A stretch of DNA of 64,000 nucleotides, taken from NCBI GenBank assembly GCA_034401135.1, contig JAWZSP010000003.1, positions 1-64,000 of the forward strand, written 5' to 3'. Both the position numbers and the translations under genes were made by a program. The notes below the pieces were generated by a model. That model saw nothing but the letters and a program-made list of their open reading frames with translations. It did no database searches and was not told the origin of the DNA. Positions 18,419 to 30,067 of this stretch are shown here, piece by piece (within the stretch, counting starts at the first letter, position 1; each line of letters opens with the position of its first letter). This DNA is from Volutella citrinella. Lineage: Eukaryota > Ascomycota > Sordariomycetes > Hypocreales > Nectriaceae.

Positions 18419-20619
18419 CTACTCCATCCAGGTGACAGTCTTGCAGTATAGAAACTCGTCCAAGCCCTGATAACCGTTGAAGCGACCCCAACCGCTGTCC
18501 TTGACACCACCATGAGGCAAACTGTACTCGTCGTGCACCGTCATGCTGTTGATGTGCACAGCACCAGAGTCGAGTCCCTCCGCCACGCGGAATGCTGCAC
18601 CCAGGTTCTCCGAGAAGATGGCGGCCGACAGCCCGTACTCGGTGTTATTGGCCATTTTGATAGCCTCGGCTTCGGTCTCAAACGTGTATACCGAGACGCT
18701 GGGGCCAAACGACTCTCCGGCGTATACATCCATCGACTTGTCGACATTCTTCAGGACAGCAGGACGCATCGAGGTCTCTAGCTGGTTGCCGATATCGTTT
18801 GAGAACACCTTCAACGATTCGGCACCTTTGGATGTGGCATTTTCGACCAGTGCCCGGCTACGCTTAGCAGAGGCAGAGGTGACGAACACCGGAGTGGTCT
18901 CTGCAGTGCCGAAGATGTGGTCGACAGTGCGCGAGAAGACCTTCTCAAACTCGGCAGCGATGGAGGCCTCAACGACGATACGCTCAGTAGACATACAAAT
19001 TTGACCAGCGTGTAGCAGTCAAAATGTCAGCAAGTGTATTTCCAGTAATTGGGTCCACCGTGGGACACTCACGTTCATGAAGGCTGCCATCGCGCAAGCA
19101 ACAGCGGCCTTGTTTAGATCGGCATCCTTCAGCACAATCGCGCTCGCCTTGCCACCGAGCTCCATCAAGCAAGGCTTGAGGTGCTTGCCGCAAGATGCAG
19201 CCAGGATGCTGCCGACCTTGGTGCTGCCAGTGAAGTTGACTTTCCTGATGTCGGGGTGGGCGATCAGGGCTTCCGTGACCGACGACGCAGCAGCAGGTCG
19301 ATGGAAGAGAAGTTGCAAGACTCCATCCGGAAGGCCGGCTTCGCGCATGAAGTCGGCTATGCCCCAGTAGCATTGGGGAGACAGTTCAGATCCCTCGAGT
19401 ATGGCTGAGTTGCCAGTGGCCAAGGCGAAGCTCACGGAGCGCATACCCAGGTGATACGGGGCATTCCTACATGTAACAAGGCACGTCAGTATGTCACATT
19501 TCCACGTAGAGAACGTTGACTTACCAGGGTGCAATTCCTAGGTTCACTCCGTATGGTCTCTTCAGGATCATGGCTCGCATGCCCTCATGAATAGAATCCG
19601 GGACTTGCCCTGAGCAGGCACCAGCTATCCTGCCTGCCGTATCTTTCAAGCCTTCGATGGTCAGGCCAATGATGAAATCTTGATAGCCTTGGTCGGCACC
19701 AATCTCTGCGTTCAGCTCGCCGTTTCTCGAAGATGTTGGCGGCATTGAGGAATATGTCACGTCAGTGCTTGGGCTTCGTGGCAGCCCAGGCCGGGAAGGC
19801 AGACTGAGCTCCTTCGACGGCCGTCTGCACATGAGGATGGTGTCGGTTCTCCGCTTGGCAGGTGTAACATATCGAGGCGCAATCCACACGGGGCCATGGC
19901 TCTCAGGCCGGATGACGAGGTCGACAGTAGCGCCGCTCTCAACCATAGCATAGGCCACATCGTAGGCAGACTTGGCGCCACCGACCACAACGATGTTTTT
20001 GCTGCCGTCGAGCTCGCTTGCACGGCGGCAGAAGTCCTTGGCGTGGAAGAAAGGCTTTCCAAACGTCTCAATACCTGCGTAAGACGGGATGTTGGGCGTT
20101 GACGTAAGGCCAGTAGCCAGGATGAGCTTTCTTGTGCGCATTGACCGCTCGCCATCTGGTCCAGCGACTGTGAGGTTCCAAGTATCGTTGGAAGTGAGCT
20201 CCGCTTTCTTGACTGATGTGTTGAACTGAAGACGCTCCAGTACGCCGTATTCCTTGGCGAAGTCGGTCAAGTAACGATGCAGCACGGCACCAGGAATGTG
20301 CTCTCCCTCCTTGACGCCGTATTTCTCTTCGCTCATAGGGAAATCAGGGAACTCGTAGCTGCCGACCATGTTGTTGGACTTGAGTCCAGGGTATAGACGG
20401 TCTTGTGACCATGTGACACCGACCGTCGGTTCCGTCTCGAGAATGGCAATCTTCTGGTTGGGATGGGCCGCGATGTAGGCGCGAGCGGCGCCAGGCCAAA
20501 CCATCCTGTTCGGCACAGTCAGTTTTGCAATTGCTTTGTGAAGCCTGCGTAAGCTTGAGCATACCTGATCTTACCACAACGAGGTCATACTGGTCCTCCA
20601 TTTTCGTTGATGCCGACAT
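18419..20619 (-). pseudogene. Broken fusion: flavin monooxygenase N-terminus joined to aldehyde dehydrogenase
   Basis: From ATG 20619 the minus strand encodes an FMO-type start (YDLVVV-SG, an intron, then GWFGLA; later ILATGLTSTP and VVVGGAKSAYDVAY). At about 19850 it switches to an NAD-dependent aldehyde dehydrogenase lacking its first 40 or so residues (AVEGAQSAFPAWAATKPKH, APWNAPYHLGMRS, NFTGSTKVG, LELGGK-type MELGGKAS, ICMSTERIVV, SFGPSVSVY, HGGVKDSGWGR), ending at 18419. Damage visible: Gly-to-Arg in the FAD-binding GxGxxG, a one-base deletion after GLA, TGA within KPKH*RDIFL, a frameshift near ELNAEIG, and loss of an AG acceptor before GQICM, the active-site Cys segment. Introns of the ALDH part (GTAAGT near 19524, GTGAGT near 19072) remain visible. 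Confidence 0.85.
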
Positions 20620-21249
20620 GTTGATTTTTGTCAAACTTGAAGGGTCACACATTTCTCCAACAACTCCCCAAGTATGTCAATATCTATTCACAAAGCAGTT
20701 GCTGAGAACCGACAAAGTTCCCCAGATCTAACCCCTAGGTTTGCCTAATCCGACTAGACCACGCCCCAACACATCCGGGGTTGTTGCACTATCTGCGGAG
20801 CGCTTACGGAACCGTTCCGGCTCCACCCCTCGGGATAGCGAATGCCTCATTTCCAACAGAAACCAGACCAATGCTCGAGTCAGTCGACATAGGCGCGAGC
20901 AAATTCCGAAGGATATTTTCCGATGTACATACATGCAGCGCAATCCGGGATCCCAGCAGCGGGTGTGCCGCGGAAGCAAATTGCTACACGGCGGCGGAGG
21001 CGGAATGGTGAGGTGAGGTCTTTGCTACTGACGCCGTGCAAGTTGGAATAGGATTGGGGAGACTTAACTTGGCCCGAGGTCTCAATCCGGTCGCTAATTC
21101 GAAAAGCCTGTGTGTAGTGGTATTTGACCCTGCGTTCTTCACAGTGGCCCTTGAGAACGAAGAAGCGGAGGTGAGACATGGTGGAAAGTCTGAAATCAGC
21201 GGGTTTAGGGTAAAGCCGTGGAAGGATGTGTGCTGATAGTCAGGGTGAA
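20620..21249. other. Intergenic, unassigned
   Basis: A minus-strand frame of 99 codons (20880-21179) and overlapping shorter frames exist but show no family signature. I do not call a gene. The stretch borders an LTR-like fragment on the right. Confidence 0.45.
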
Positions 21250-21575
21250 CCAGTAAGGACGGGGGCGACAAGGAGCGACAACAAACGCTTCTCACAGGCA
21301 GCGCTCCCGTGAGCAAACAACGCACCGCGATAGCAAACACATAGTAGTATATAGAGCCCCGAAGAGTGTACATCTAGTATATGCAGCTCTTCAGCTATCA
21401 ATACAACTTGGTTACCTCAAATACCTATTTGATTATTACTAGACATGACCCGAGATCTTCTACGAAGAAGGATCGAACTAATCGCTCAGAGTATACGCCA
21501 CATTAATTCCCCTAACGTAAACCCCCAGTACATCATACTAGGGTTACACAGTTAGGAACCTACCCGATCGTCACA
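21250..21575 (-). mobile_element. LTR fragment related to the solo LTR at 12.7 kb
   Basis: Reverse-orientation copy: GAAGAGTGTACATCTAGTAT, GCAGCTCTTCAGCTATCAAT and ACAACTTGGTTACCTCAA match the complement of 12800-12880, and CCTACCCGATCGTCACA at 21559-21575 matches the complement of the LTR start. The matching half is well conserved; the other end diverges, so the left boundary is uncertain. GC content is normal, with little sign of RIP. Confidence 0.75.
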
Positions 21576-21724
21576 GTCTAGTAAAGCTAGTTATTAAATA
21601 AAGCTATATAATACAAGTCAAAGCCCAAAGAATAAGTTAAGATAAAGGTTATTAATAAGGCTGCTAGAGAGCTAAAATAGAAAAGCTGACCAAGACCAAG
21701 GGTATATTCAGACTCGTTATAGAT

Positions 21725-22224
21725 CTAGGAGCATTTGAAGTTGTGTGCACATCTTTTGTGGGTGTTTGTGATACCCATGCACCAAATAAAATCCTCGCCC
21801 TTTCCATATCCGAACGCATATGCCCCATAGGCCATCTGCACGAAATTATCATTCATCGTCCCGGGGAGTCGCCTGATGTCGACCGTGTACGGCAGTTGAG
21901 AAGAGATGCTGAATGGAGCCTTTAGCTCGTCTGCGTCGTTTGTGTCTTTTTTACCAATCTCTTCTGCCTTATTGTTAAAGACCTTGATCGACTTCCATCG
22001 GACCTTTCCGCCTGCCAACGATTAATATAGGAGGAAATGAGGTGCATGTCGGGAAACCCACCATTATCACGATCCGCCATTTTGGAATTCTGCCCATACA
22101 GCTGAATGCAGCAGTTGCCCTCGGCTTGAGGCCCACACATGGCCATTCCTCGTTCCAAAGTCGGTTCAATCCAGGCAAGTGCGATCCCCGCCAAGATGGC
22201 GAAAAGAAGGGTAAATAGCTTCAT
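21725..22224 (-). CDS. Small secreted protein (149 aa)
   Basis: Exon 1 22224-22062, intron 22012-22061 (donor GTGGGT, acceptor TTGGCAG, 50 bp), exon 2 22011-21725; the spliced length is exactly 150 codons. The N-terminus MKLFTLLFAILAGIALA is a signal peptide. The mature chain has cysteines at CGPQAEGNCC near the start and three more near the end (WCMG, KRCAHNFKC), and a Tyr/Gly-rich stretch (MAYGAYAFGYGKG). No family recognised. It lies alone among orphan secreted and membrane proteins and could be an effector-type protein. Confidence 0.65.
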
Positions 22225-23603
22225 TGTGGTGTTCTGTTCAGCTTCTTGGAAGTCTGTGATGACACATTTGGAGACTCCTCGGGCTGTATTAATACACAAT
22301 GCGCAAAGTCGTCACCTTCTCTTTACAAACGACCCTTATCTTCGCTGCTTCTTATCTTCCCAACAACCCCCATCATGGTCGCGTGACGAACCGGCCGACT
22401 ATAGGGGTTCTGAGCTGTTGTCGGATTGGAAGGATCTCCATCGTGGATGCTATGAAACTGAGTGACACTGTAGTCCTAGTTGCGGCGCGGTTAGAGTACG
22501 AGTCACCAAAAGGAGTAGGTGTCGCTGGGGTTACAGGGATGTCCCCAAAAATGGGTTTCTAGAGACCTTCTACACTTGCTCATGTGGGCCTTTTCGCCTT
22601 GTCGAAGGATTTTACGTCATTTTCTATGCATGGGCTGGCATCACCCATTCTTCGTGCCGCTTCAGTGATACGCAAGCAATGTAACACCATATCTGACTAG
22701 CTTGAAACATGTCGAATCGAATGGCCTGCCGAGTTCGGCGCGTTGCTACAGCCCGGGCGGGCAGATGTAAAAGTTCCGATCGTGGTAGAAGCCCGACCCC
22801 ACGCTAGGGCGACCCGGGGCCCTTGAAAAGAACAAATCTCATGTTTTTTGGAGAGTCGCCAACTTCACTCGGCCGAAATCGCGACCAACGGGGATGTTCT
22901 AGGTCAGTAGGCTTCATGGTGTCATCTCTCTTATTACTACTAACTATTGGTGGGAGTTGGAAAAAAAATCCTTGGACATGGAAGCATTGCCGTTCCAATG
23001 GAATGGTTCGAATTGCTTGCTCCCATCTCCATCAATCCCCCGCATGAGGCTAACGGAGCCAGAAACCGGGGCGTAAACCGGGCCACAAGAGGGAGGCGAA
23101 GTCAGCCCATCGTATCAAAATTGATTCGCCCTTCGCTCCGTGGATTCTGCGCTTCCGAATAACGGATGTGGTAGGAATATCAAAACCACTGAACAAGGGG
23201 TGAGGAGGAGGCCAATCAGAATCCTACGCAGCGCTTGTCCTTGATGGGTATATCGTAAGTCCTATTCGGGCAACCTGTGAGGGGCACTCAAGTCCAACAG
23301 CTATTTTTGGTTAGCTCCACCTCTGACCACGCCAATGCCGAAGCCTTCTGCGCCAGCACTGTCATGCAGCAATTAATTATCACGATATTCACTATCAGCA
23401 GCCCTTGCGGCTTTGGGGAGATACGCAGGCCAACGTTCCGTAATAAGAAGGTGGTCGGGTGAGGACAATCACCACCGATCCCATCGTTAAGAGGTAACCT
23501 AACCTCCCTGTTATATCTCAGAGCCTGGCATCTCTCACTTCCAAAGATCTACACTGGCACCATCGCATCCCTTAACAAGTGGTCGATATTTTCCTTAGGC
23601 ACA
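22225..23603. other. Intergenic, nothing recognised
   Basis: About 1.4 kb of unique sequence between a minus-strand and a plus-strand gene for secreted proteins, presumably holding both promoters. Short open frames overlap on both strands without domain signs. Confidence 0.5.
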
Positions 23604-25185
23604 TTGATCATGGTTCTCATTTCGACTCCTCTGAGCTACACTTTGCTGTTTGTCAGTGCCGCCTCTGCGCGTGCCATCCGTCAGAGAGACACAATGGGCA
23701 GCCTTTCTTTACCTACCTGCTCATGGGATCAAGAAACACCAGAGGCATGGACCCAGAGCGGCTGCAGAGACATGTTAGAGAATTGGTTCGAGAAGAACGG
23801 AGAAGGTATAATAACCCTTTTGGCCATGGCCATAGCAAGCGGACAAGTAGCTGATTCATTTGAACAGATGACTGGCTTAGGAAGATGGACCAGGACTATA
23901 GTATCATTGACGGCAAAAGCGGATTGAATTGCAACGACATATATACTAACCACTGCCCTGCTCCTGAAGGAGCCTGCAATACCTGGAAAAACCAGCCGTG
24001 TAAGCCGATACCCACATGCGCGTTCTTTGTCGTTCTGTCTGTTCACACGCTCTAGATTATTATGTCCGTCATATGAGCGCAAGAGTAAATTCCCTCTTCC
24101 GCTTCACTCATGAGAAGCTTCAAGATCGAACCATCATGAATCTTGGCAGGGTCGGGGCCATGATTCAGGATTTTAAACACGAGCAAGGCGATCCGTCCTT
24201 TTTGACCAAGCTTTTCGGAAACTTGGCATCAGGGTTCGGCATTGCCTCCACCTTCGCGCCAAAAATCGTCCCAGCGTACAAGGGCCTCGACTTCCTTAGT
24301 CTTCTCAGTTCCGCAATGTTTATCGCAGGTCGTTATGCGCCGGTGCCCGCTGAACCGGATTTTGACAAAATTGCAGCCGACGCTGAAGAGTGGGCAGTCG
24401 GTCTTTTCGAGGAAACTGGAAAGATTCTAGAGAAACTTCTACCAGCATTTTGGGGAAAAGGCAACATTGATACCTTGAAGAACGTCATGGATGCCCACAA
24501 CAGGCTTTACGGCAACGGCAAAGATGACAATGTCAAATCAGTCATTTCAAAGGTCATGTACGATGGTAGGATGATGGTGCCAGTCGCAGACTCCGAAATT
24601 GCCGATATGCTGCGGAAGTTTATCGACAGTATCCAGGCGGCAGTTCTCGGCCACGTACTCGCTGGCCTGCATTACATGGTGGTCAGCAGCAACCATGTCG
24701 TTACCAAGGAGGCCTGTGCCAAGACTTATGGTGCTCAATGGCTAGAGGCAAGGGGATCGGCGCCTAGAGCCTGTTACTATCTCGTCTATCGGCCCTTCGA
24801 CAAGGACACCAGCACGACGGTCCCTGAGGATGAGATTAAAAAAATGCAAGGCTACGGCATCAACATCGTTGGGCTTTTCGAAAATGCCCGAGTTTGCAAC
24901 AATGTCGACCCCAACCGTACGGACCAGTTTCCGGCTCTCAAGCAGGAGGCGGGCGACATGTACCCTCCGTGTTACTTCTCCATCCCCTATGTGAAGGGCT
25001 CCAACTTCAAGAGCACCATAATGGAACCTGCCAATGATTGGTCGCTCCCGAAATGGGCGCTGAACACTAATGACGCTTGGAATGAGCCTGCTGATAGGCA
25101 GTGCGAGGTGACACCCAATATCCGCGAATGCAAGGGACGCGGCGCACCGAAAGACAACTGCAAGCCCGGCAAGGAATGTGTTTGA
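23604..25185 (+). CDS. Secreted orphan protein (487 aa)
   Basis: Three exons: 23604-23805, 23868-23999 and 24056-25185, with introns of 62 and 56 bp (donors GTATAA and GTAAGC, acceptors AACAG and TCTAG); total 488 codons. The start MIMVLISTPLSYTLLFVSAA is a signal peptide, with an alternative ATG two codons in. A Cys-rich segment follows (LNCNDIYTNHCPAPEGACN), then a long helical middle and a C-terminal third with paired cysteines (ACAKTYGAQW, ARVCNN, YPPCYF, CEVTPNIRECKGRG, NCKPGKEC). Without splicing, the N-terminal piece ends at 108 residues and the large downstream frame has no signal peptide. I recall similar secreted proteins of unknown function in fungi but cannot name a family. Confidence 0.75.
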
Positions 25186-26075
25186 TTCAGTCTCCCACAA
25201 TCCAGGATATGTTCAGACATAGAAATTAGATGGTCTCCCAAGGGAACTGTGCGTTGCCTGGGTTTTTTGCACATCGAGTTCTTACAGAGTAATTTGCGAC
25301 TGCATTTGCCGTTGCATGATACCTCACTAATTGTAATTAATCGTTGAAGTTGCCCTAGACGGACAAATCTATCCAGAGCTGTCATGTTCCACAACAGCGT
25401 GTTCAGGCCAACTTCGGGATTCGCGGACAGACCGTGACGCATGATGACAGGATTCGGGTGTTGCTCGCCACGGCAACCGAAGTCGTTATCTGGAGCGCAT
25501 AGAGGGGGTCGTTGAAAATTTGAGAGGATCGAGGCCAGTCCAGAGCTGCTGCGCTGGGGGTCTTGGCCAGCATAGCAAGACATCAAGAGACAGATCAGGA
25601 GACAGGTCGCATAATGAGCTGTTTACCGTAAACAAGAAAGAATATGCGAAAGTAAGAAGTAAGAGATTAACATACACTGCGCTGCGAGCCATCCACATAT
25701 AAGAACTGGTGAGCGGAAGCCCCGAGACTTAGAAGCCCCGTGGATGGCGAAGGATGCTGATAGGGGCCACATTTTGCCCGGTTTCCTAACGCGCCCACAC
25801 GAAAGCTGGCCATAGATTGGATGACATCCAAAGGTTCCACTCTGCTCGATTCCATGTCCCAGGCACATTTGTTAGCCCTTGCTTGGCAACTTGCACCACA
25901 TTGTGATTGGCAAACTCCCGCAAGATCCTGGGCCTCACATGTGCGAGCTATGTACAATTGAAACCGACAACCCATTTTCATTCAAGGCTAGGTCTCAAGA
26001 GATGAAACTATACAGATCCTCTAGTCCGGGGTCCCCTGATTAAATGAAAAGGAGATCCAGTTGTCCGAAGAGACC
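25186..26075. other. Intergenic
   Basis: 3' flanks of two converging genes. Minus-strand frames at 24987-25981 overlap each other or the preceding gene and show no domain; no gene called. Confidence 0.5.
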
Positions 26076-26817
26076 CTAGCTTGTAACCAGGGCCGCGTTG
26101 ACGGCGATGTTCGGCTCCTCTCGCCTTCTTTTATATGAAATGCCGCTCATGACTCCTTTAAAAAATATGTGACTCTACGGGCGAAAATTCAGATCGATGC
26201 CTCAGTCTTTCTTCCATTCCAATCTTAACGCCTTGATCAGTCCATGAAAAAGGCGAGCCTAGGCCTAGCTGGCATCCAAGTCGGGCGGACGCCACTGGGC
26301 TCGTGGTCGCAAAAGAGAGGATTCTGTCTTGGATCTCGAGGGGAAGGGAGTTGAGCGAAAGCTTGCTGTCGGTTTTAGTACAGGCCCATAGCATCATGTC
26401 GATGCCGGTCTCGGATGCAGAATCACCATCGAACAACTTTTCGGATCGCGTCCATGCCAACCCGTCCCTGGAGGCCTTACAAAGCGTGATTTCTCGAAGA
26501 GTTAAAATGACAAATATCGAGTCGGTCGTTTGAAATGCCGGTGTACTGCTTTCCACGTGTTGTCGAACTAGCCCTAGACCTTCTATGGTGTCTTGGGCCA
26601 AAGCAACCCAAGCGGACCCGGCCTTGACGATTCGAGAGTCTGGGGTTTCCCAGGCTGGGAGATCTATGACACTAGCATAAGCCCTGCCGCGAACATGCTC
26701 AAACCCCAATCGGTCATGGATATCAAATTCAACTGTCGAGATCCACAGGGTTGCATAGGCCAATTTCGTAAATGTTGTAGCCTGTGACGGGCTGTTAGTA
26801 TCCGCTTGCTGTTTCAA
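26076..26817 (-). pseudogene. Orphan fungal protein, frameshifted at a homopolymer
   Basis: A 219-codon minus-strand frame without an ATG at its start contains LNSLPLEIQDRILSFATTSP and GCQLGLGSPFSWTDQG, a motif combination I associate with a widespread fungal family of unknown function. The frame stops at SPVESHIF*, but a one-base shift inside TTTTTTAAA near 26160 restores GVMSGISYKRRREEPN and a stop at 26076-26078, which looks like the family's C-terminus. A possible 5' exon (ATG near 26870, starting MSVLSVLIF, donor GTGAAA, branch TACTAACA, acceptor CACAG at 26764) is one base out of phase. Either two frameshifts make this a pseudogene or the model is incomplete; a sequencing error in the homopolymer is possible. 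Confidence 0.55.
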
Positions 26818-27757
26818 ACGATATGGGGTGTTTCACCTTGAGTGATGAATATTAAAACGGACAAGACGGACATGGTGGACTCGTGAGTTAGCTTGTGGAT
26901 GTGTTGATGAAGGAGTCAAGTCGGTAAGCGCCCCAGCCATCTGCAAGTTAAGCCGGACTGCCTACGGATTAGTGTTAGCGCATTTACGGTGGGCAGCTTG
27001 AATCACGCTGGAAGGGGATGGATGTGAGCCCCTAGGCCAGATCAAGATGGGGCTGATTCCCGGCCAGAGCATCATGGCACATCCAAAGAATCACTGGGCA
27101 TGGGGAGCGCGACAAATACAAAGCGAAGCGCCAGCCCCACGAGCCCTGAAACAACCCGCGGGCAGACCTCAGCATTCCTGCGCGCAGCCGCTTAGAAGAC
27201 CTCCAGGTCGCCAGCACCGGGCGCGTAATTCAGTCACAGGGCTTTGCCGTATCTTGCATTGGTACCTTTATTTGCCGTCGTTCCCACTGCACAGGCCAAA
27301 CGATGGTTTCAGGAATCAAACATGCAGCAAACACAACCGCTACGCAAAATAGACCATCGATTCACTGCCAACCATTAGCCGCTCGATGCAAGCTGCGCCA
27401 CCCACCCCTTGGTGAACCCAGCGGGTCTATCGTCTCATCTGGGGCATGTGGTCCTGCGAGGAGTAGTGGGCGGCGCTGCGATGGGAGTCAAGCAGTGGTT
27501 ATCATAACCGCACCGAGGAAGTGGGATGCGACAGCAGATAGACGGAAGAGAAATCAACAGCAGATGAGTTGCTTTGTTACTAGATACAAGCACTGATAGG
27601 AGCCATATATCAGCTTCATCAAGCTCGGCTTCTTCCACTTCTCCCACATCAACAAATCCATCTTCAGATTCAACTTGTTGCTTGTCCACGCTAATCTATC
27701 TAGCAGGAAACTTTCGGCTCGGAGCTCTGTCAGCGCGCTTCTGTTAGTGGTCTGGAT
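26818..27757. other. Intergenic with one acidic relic frame
   Basis: No gene called. A minus-strand stretch near 27560-27680 encodes an acidic, protein-like run (SEDGFVDVGEVEEAELDEAD) without start, domain or clear splice partners; it may be a relic exon. Confidence 0.4.
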
Positions 27758-29087
27758 TTATTCCTTGTGGCAAAAGTCGTGGGTTGGCAACCCGGGTTGT
27801 CCACCATAGCCTGGCATAGCAAGGTCCTGGATATTTGAAGGGTGACCATCGTAAGACAATGCCATAACCCCACCTCCCATAGTCATCTTCTCTGCTTCAT
27901 TATACCACTGGAATTGGAAGCTTTCTGGGAAGGCATTAGTATCCTGAGCACCAGCTTCCAAAGCAGCGTTCCAAAACAGCGGAGTCAGATAGCATGCAGC
28001 CTGCTCGTACACCCAGTCAAAGTCGTCCTGAGATTTGTAGTCCATGTAAACAGGGTTTTTCGTCTTCACCACGTACCCCTTCACGTCAATTCCGCCTTTA
28101 TCGAAAGCGTATTTGTTCCACTTCTCATTTCGACGCCTGAGCTTCTTGTTCGCATCCGTTGCCGGACCTAGGCCGAATCCGATGCGCACAATTGGATTCT
28201 CCAAGTCCCGGTGGTCAAGGGCAAGATGCATGTCGAAACCGTTGCGCTTCAGCCCAAACATAGGCATGGGCTCAGTCTCGTCCCGTTTGGTCTTCTCACC
28301 AGGCCGCGCTCCATCCCAATAGCCAATGCGGCGTGCCTCGTTTCCAAACATTTTCGATACGACGTCCTCAACACTCCTCTTTGTGAAAGGATTATTGCCG
28401 AGCTCCAAGTCTGAAGGGCTCGGGGACTGGCCAGTGGTATACATCCTCAACACCGTCCGGATCCAGCCGTAGTAAGTATAACCGGCGAAGGCTCCCGCTC
28501 CAACGCTCGCTGCTGTAGCCAAGGCGCCAATGACACATTTGAAGCCAGTTTCGCCTTCATTCTTTTCTGAAAAGGATTTGCAGTCACCATACATACTCCA
28601 TGCACCATAGCCAAACATGAAGGTGCCAGCAGTTGATGATATCGTGAGAAGTGCCTTCTTTCTAAATGGGGAAACCTCTGCTCGAGTCTGCAGTTCGGTG
28701 TCTGGTGCTGGAGGATAGGCGTTAGATCTGCCGAGAAAGTTTCGGACATGGCCGAATGAGTTGTCAATACTTACTGGTGAGTACCGTCAGATTCGCGTCT
28801 TCGTCCATCCCAGCGCCTGTGGCTAGTGTAAGGTTTCCACCAGGGTAGGGAAGATTGAGAATTGTGTCAGGCTCATTTCCATATAGGCGTTGAATCATGA
28901 ATTTCGATTGAGACGGAAAGAGAAACCCCCCAATGATGAGGATAGTCCACGTGGCAAGCAAAGCAGTAATGGCGAGCCCACGGCAGCTCCAGCGCTGAGG
29001 ACATTTTCGTTGCTTCGAAGCGCAAGGGTGCGTTGGTCCATCCTCAAGATGGGTGTAGTCCTTCGACACGAACGGATTTGCCATCAT
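27758..29087 (-). CDS. Type II membrane orphan protein (420 aa)
   Basis: Exon 1 29087-28775, intron 28708-28774 (donor GTAAGT, branch CTAAC, acceptor CCAG, 67 bp), exon 2 28707-27758; 421 codons. A short basic cytosolic start is followed by one hydrophobic segment (residues about 38-57, LAITALLATWTILIIGGFLF), then an Asn-glycosylation-type GGNLTLATG region. A second hydrophobic stretch lies near residues 122-140 (LLTISSTAGTFMFGYGAW) and a third follows the CKSF/KCVIG segment. The C-terminal half is soluble, with scattered Trp/Tyr and a FHLAL/MHLAL-type core. Family not recognised. It may act in the secretory pathway or at the plasma membrane. Confidence 0.7.
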
Positions 29088-30067
29088 CTTGTTAAGAAGC
29101 AAAAAAATTGATTAAAATGGATGAGCTGCAATGTCTTGAAGGATAGCGATGCTGTGGTTGTACACGCCCAACTCGTTTTCAACAACAGATTTGATCTGGA
29201 TCTTATACTAACTCAGAACAAACGACCTGAATGTGCCGTAACAACTAACCCTAGGTGTTGGCTCTCTTCCCTGACGCCAGCTTGGTTGTTACGGCACATT
29301 CATGTGGTTGGGTCTGGCTGTCCAGCCGACTGAACCAAAGGTGTCAGCACGCTGCTCGTCTGAAGGATCCGAGGCACAGAAACAGAACTCACATGCATGC
29401 AATTGGACCAGTAGCAGACAGATCGAGTCACATTCTTCAAGCAACATGATAAGCTCGTTGTGTGATGGCTGCCTTAATTGACGCTACCAAAGAACGCAAT
29501 GCGGTTGCTGAAACGCTTGGGGCTTGGTACGAGGCAATGGCAAGAAGTGAATAGCAACCAACTGCAGCAGAGGGATCTATATGCATAATTAAACCACCAA
29601 CCTACATTTCTAAACATAGGTATCTGGTTCGATTGGCTCATTGCTCCTAGTTCTCCCGAGTCCCGGACCAACGGAAAGCCGTAACATGGTGGCAGAGGAT
29701 GAGCACGGCGGCTGATGTAGTTTATAACTGGTCGTTGGTTGCATCTGAATCCTGTGGCGCACACTCGTTATCTAATTATAGGGGCTTCAACTGCAGGCCC
29801 CAAGGCAGCTTTCAAGGCAGACCGTGGAGAGAGGATTTCCCGCGTGACGTGAAACATGCAGGAGGCCATTCAGCCGAGGGAAAGGCTTGGCGCCTGGCTG
29901 TTGGTTGGCTTGTCGTACCATCATGTTTGGCCCCCACCCATATGCGCCCGTATCTTCGAACCCCGCCCGGTTTCCAGCTGCTGCTGGATTGATGAATATT
30001 CTACACCATCGCCTGGTCCTGTTTTCGCCCCAAGCTTCAGCATCTTCGGCTTTGATTAAGGGCAAGA
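29088..30067. other. Intergenic, nothing recognised
   Basis: Presumed shared upstream region of the 420-aa membrane protein (minus) and the 110-aa membrane protein (plus). Frames at 29474-29764 and 29787-30260 on the minus strand lack domain signs. Confidence 0.5.
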
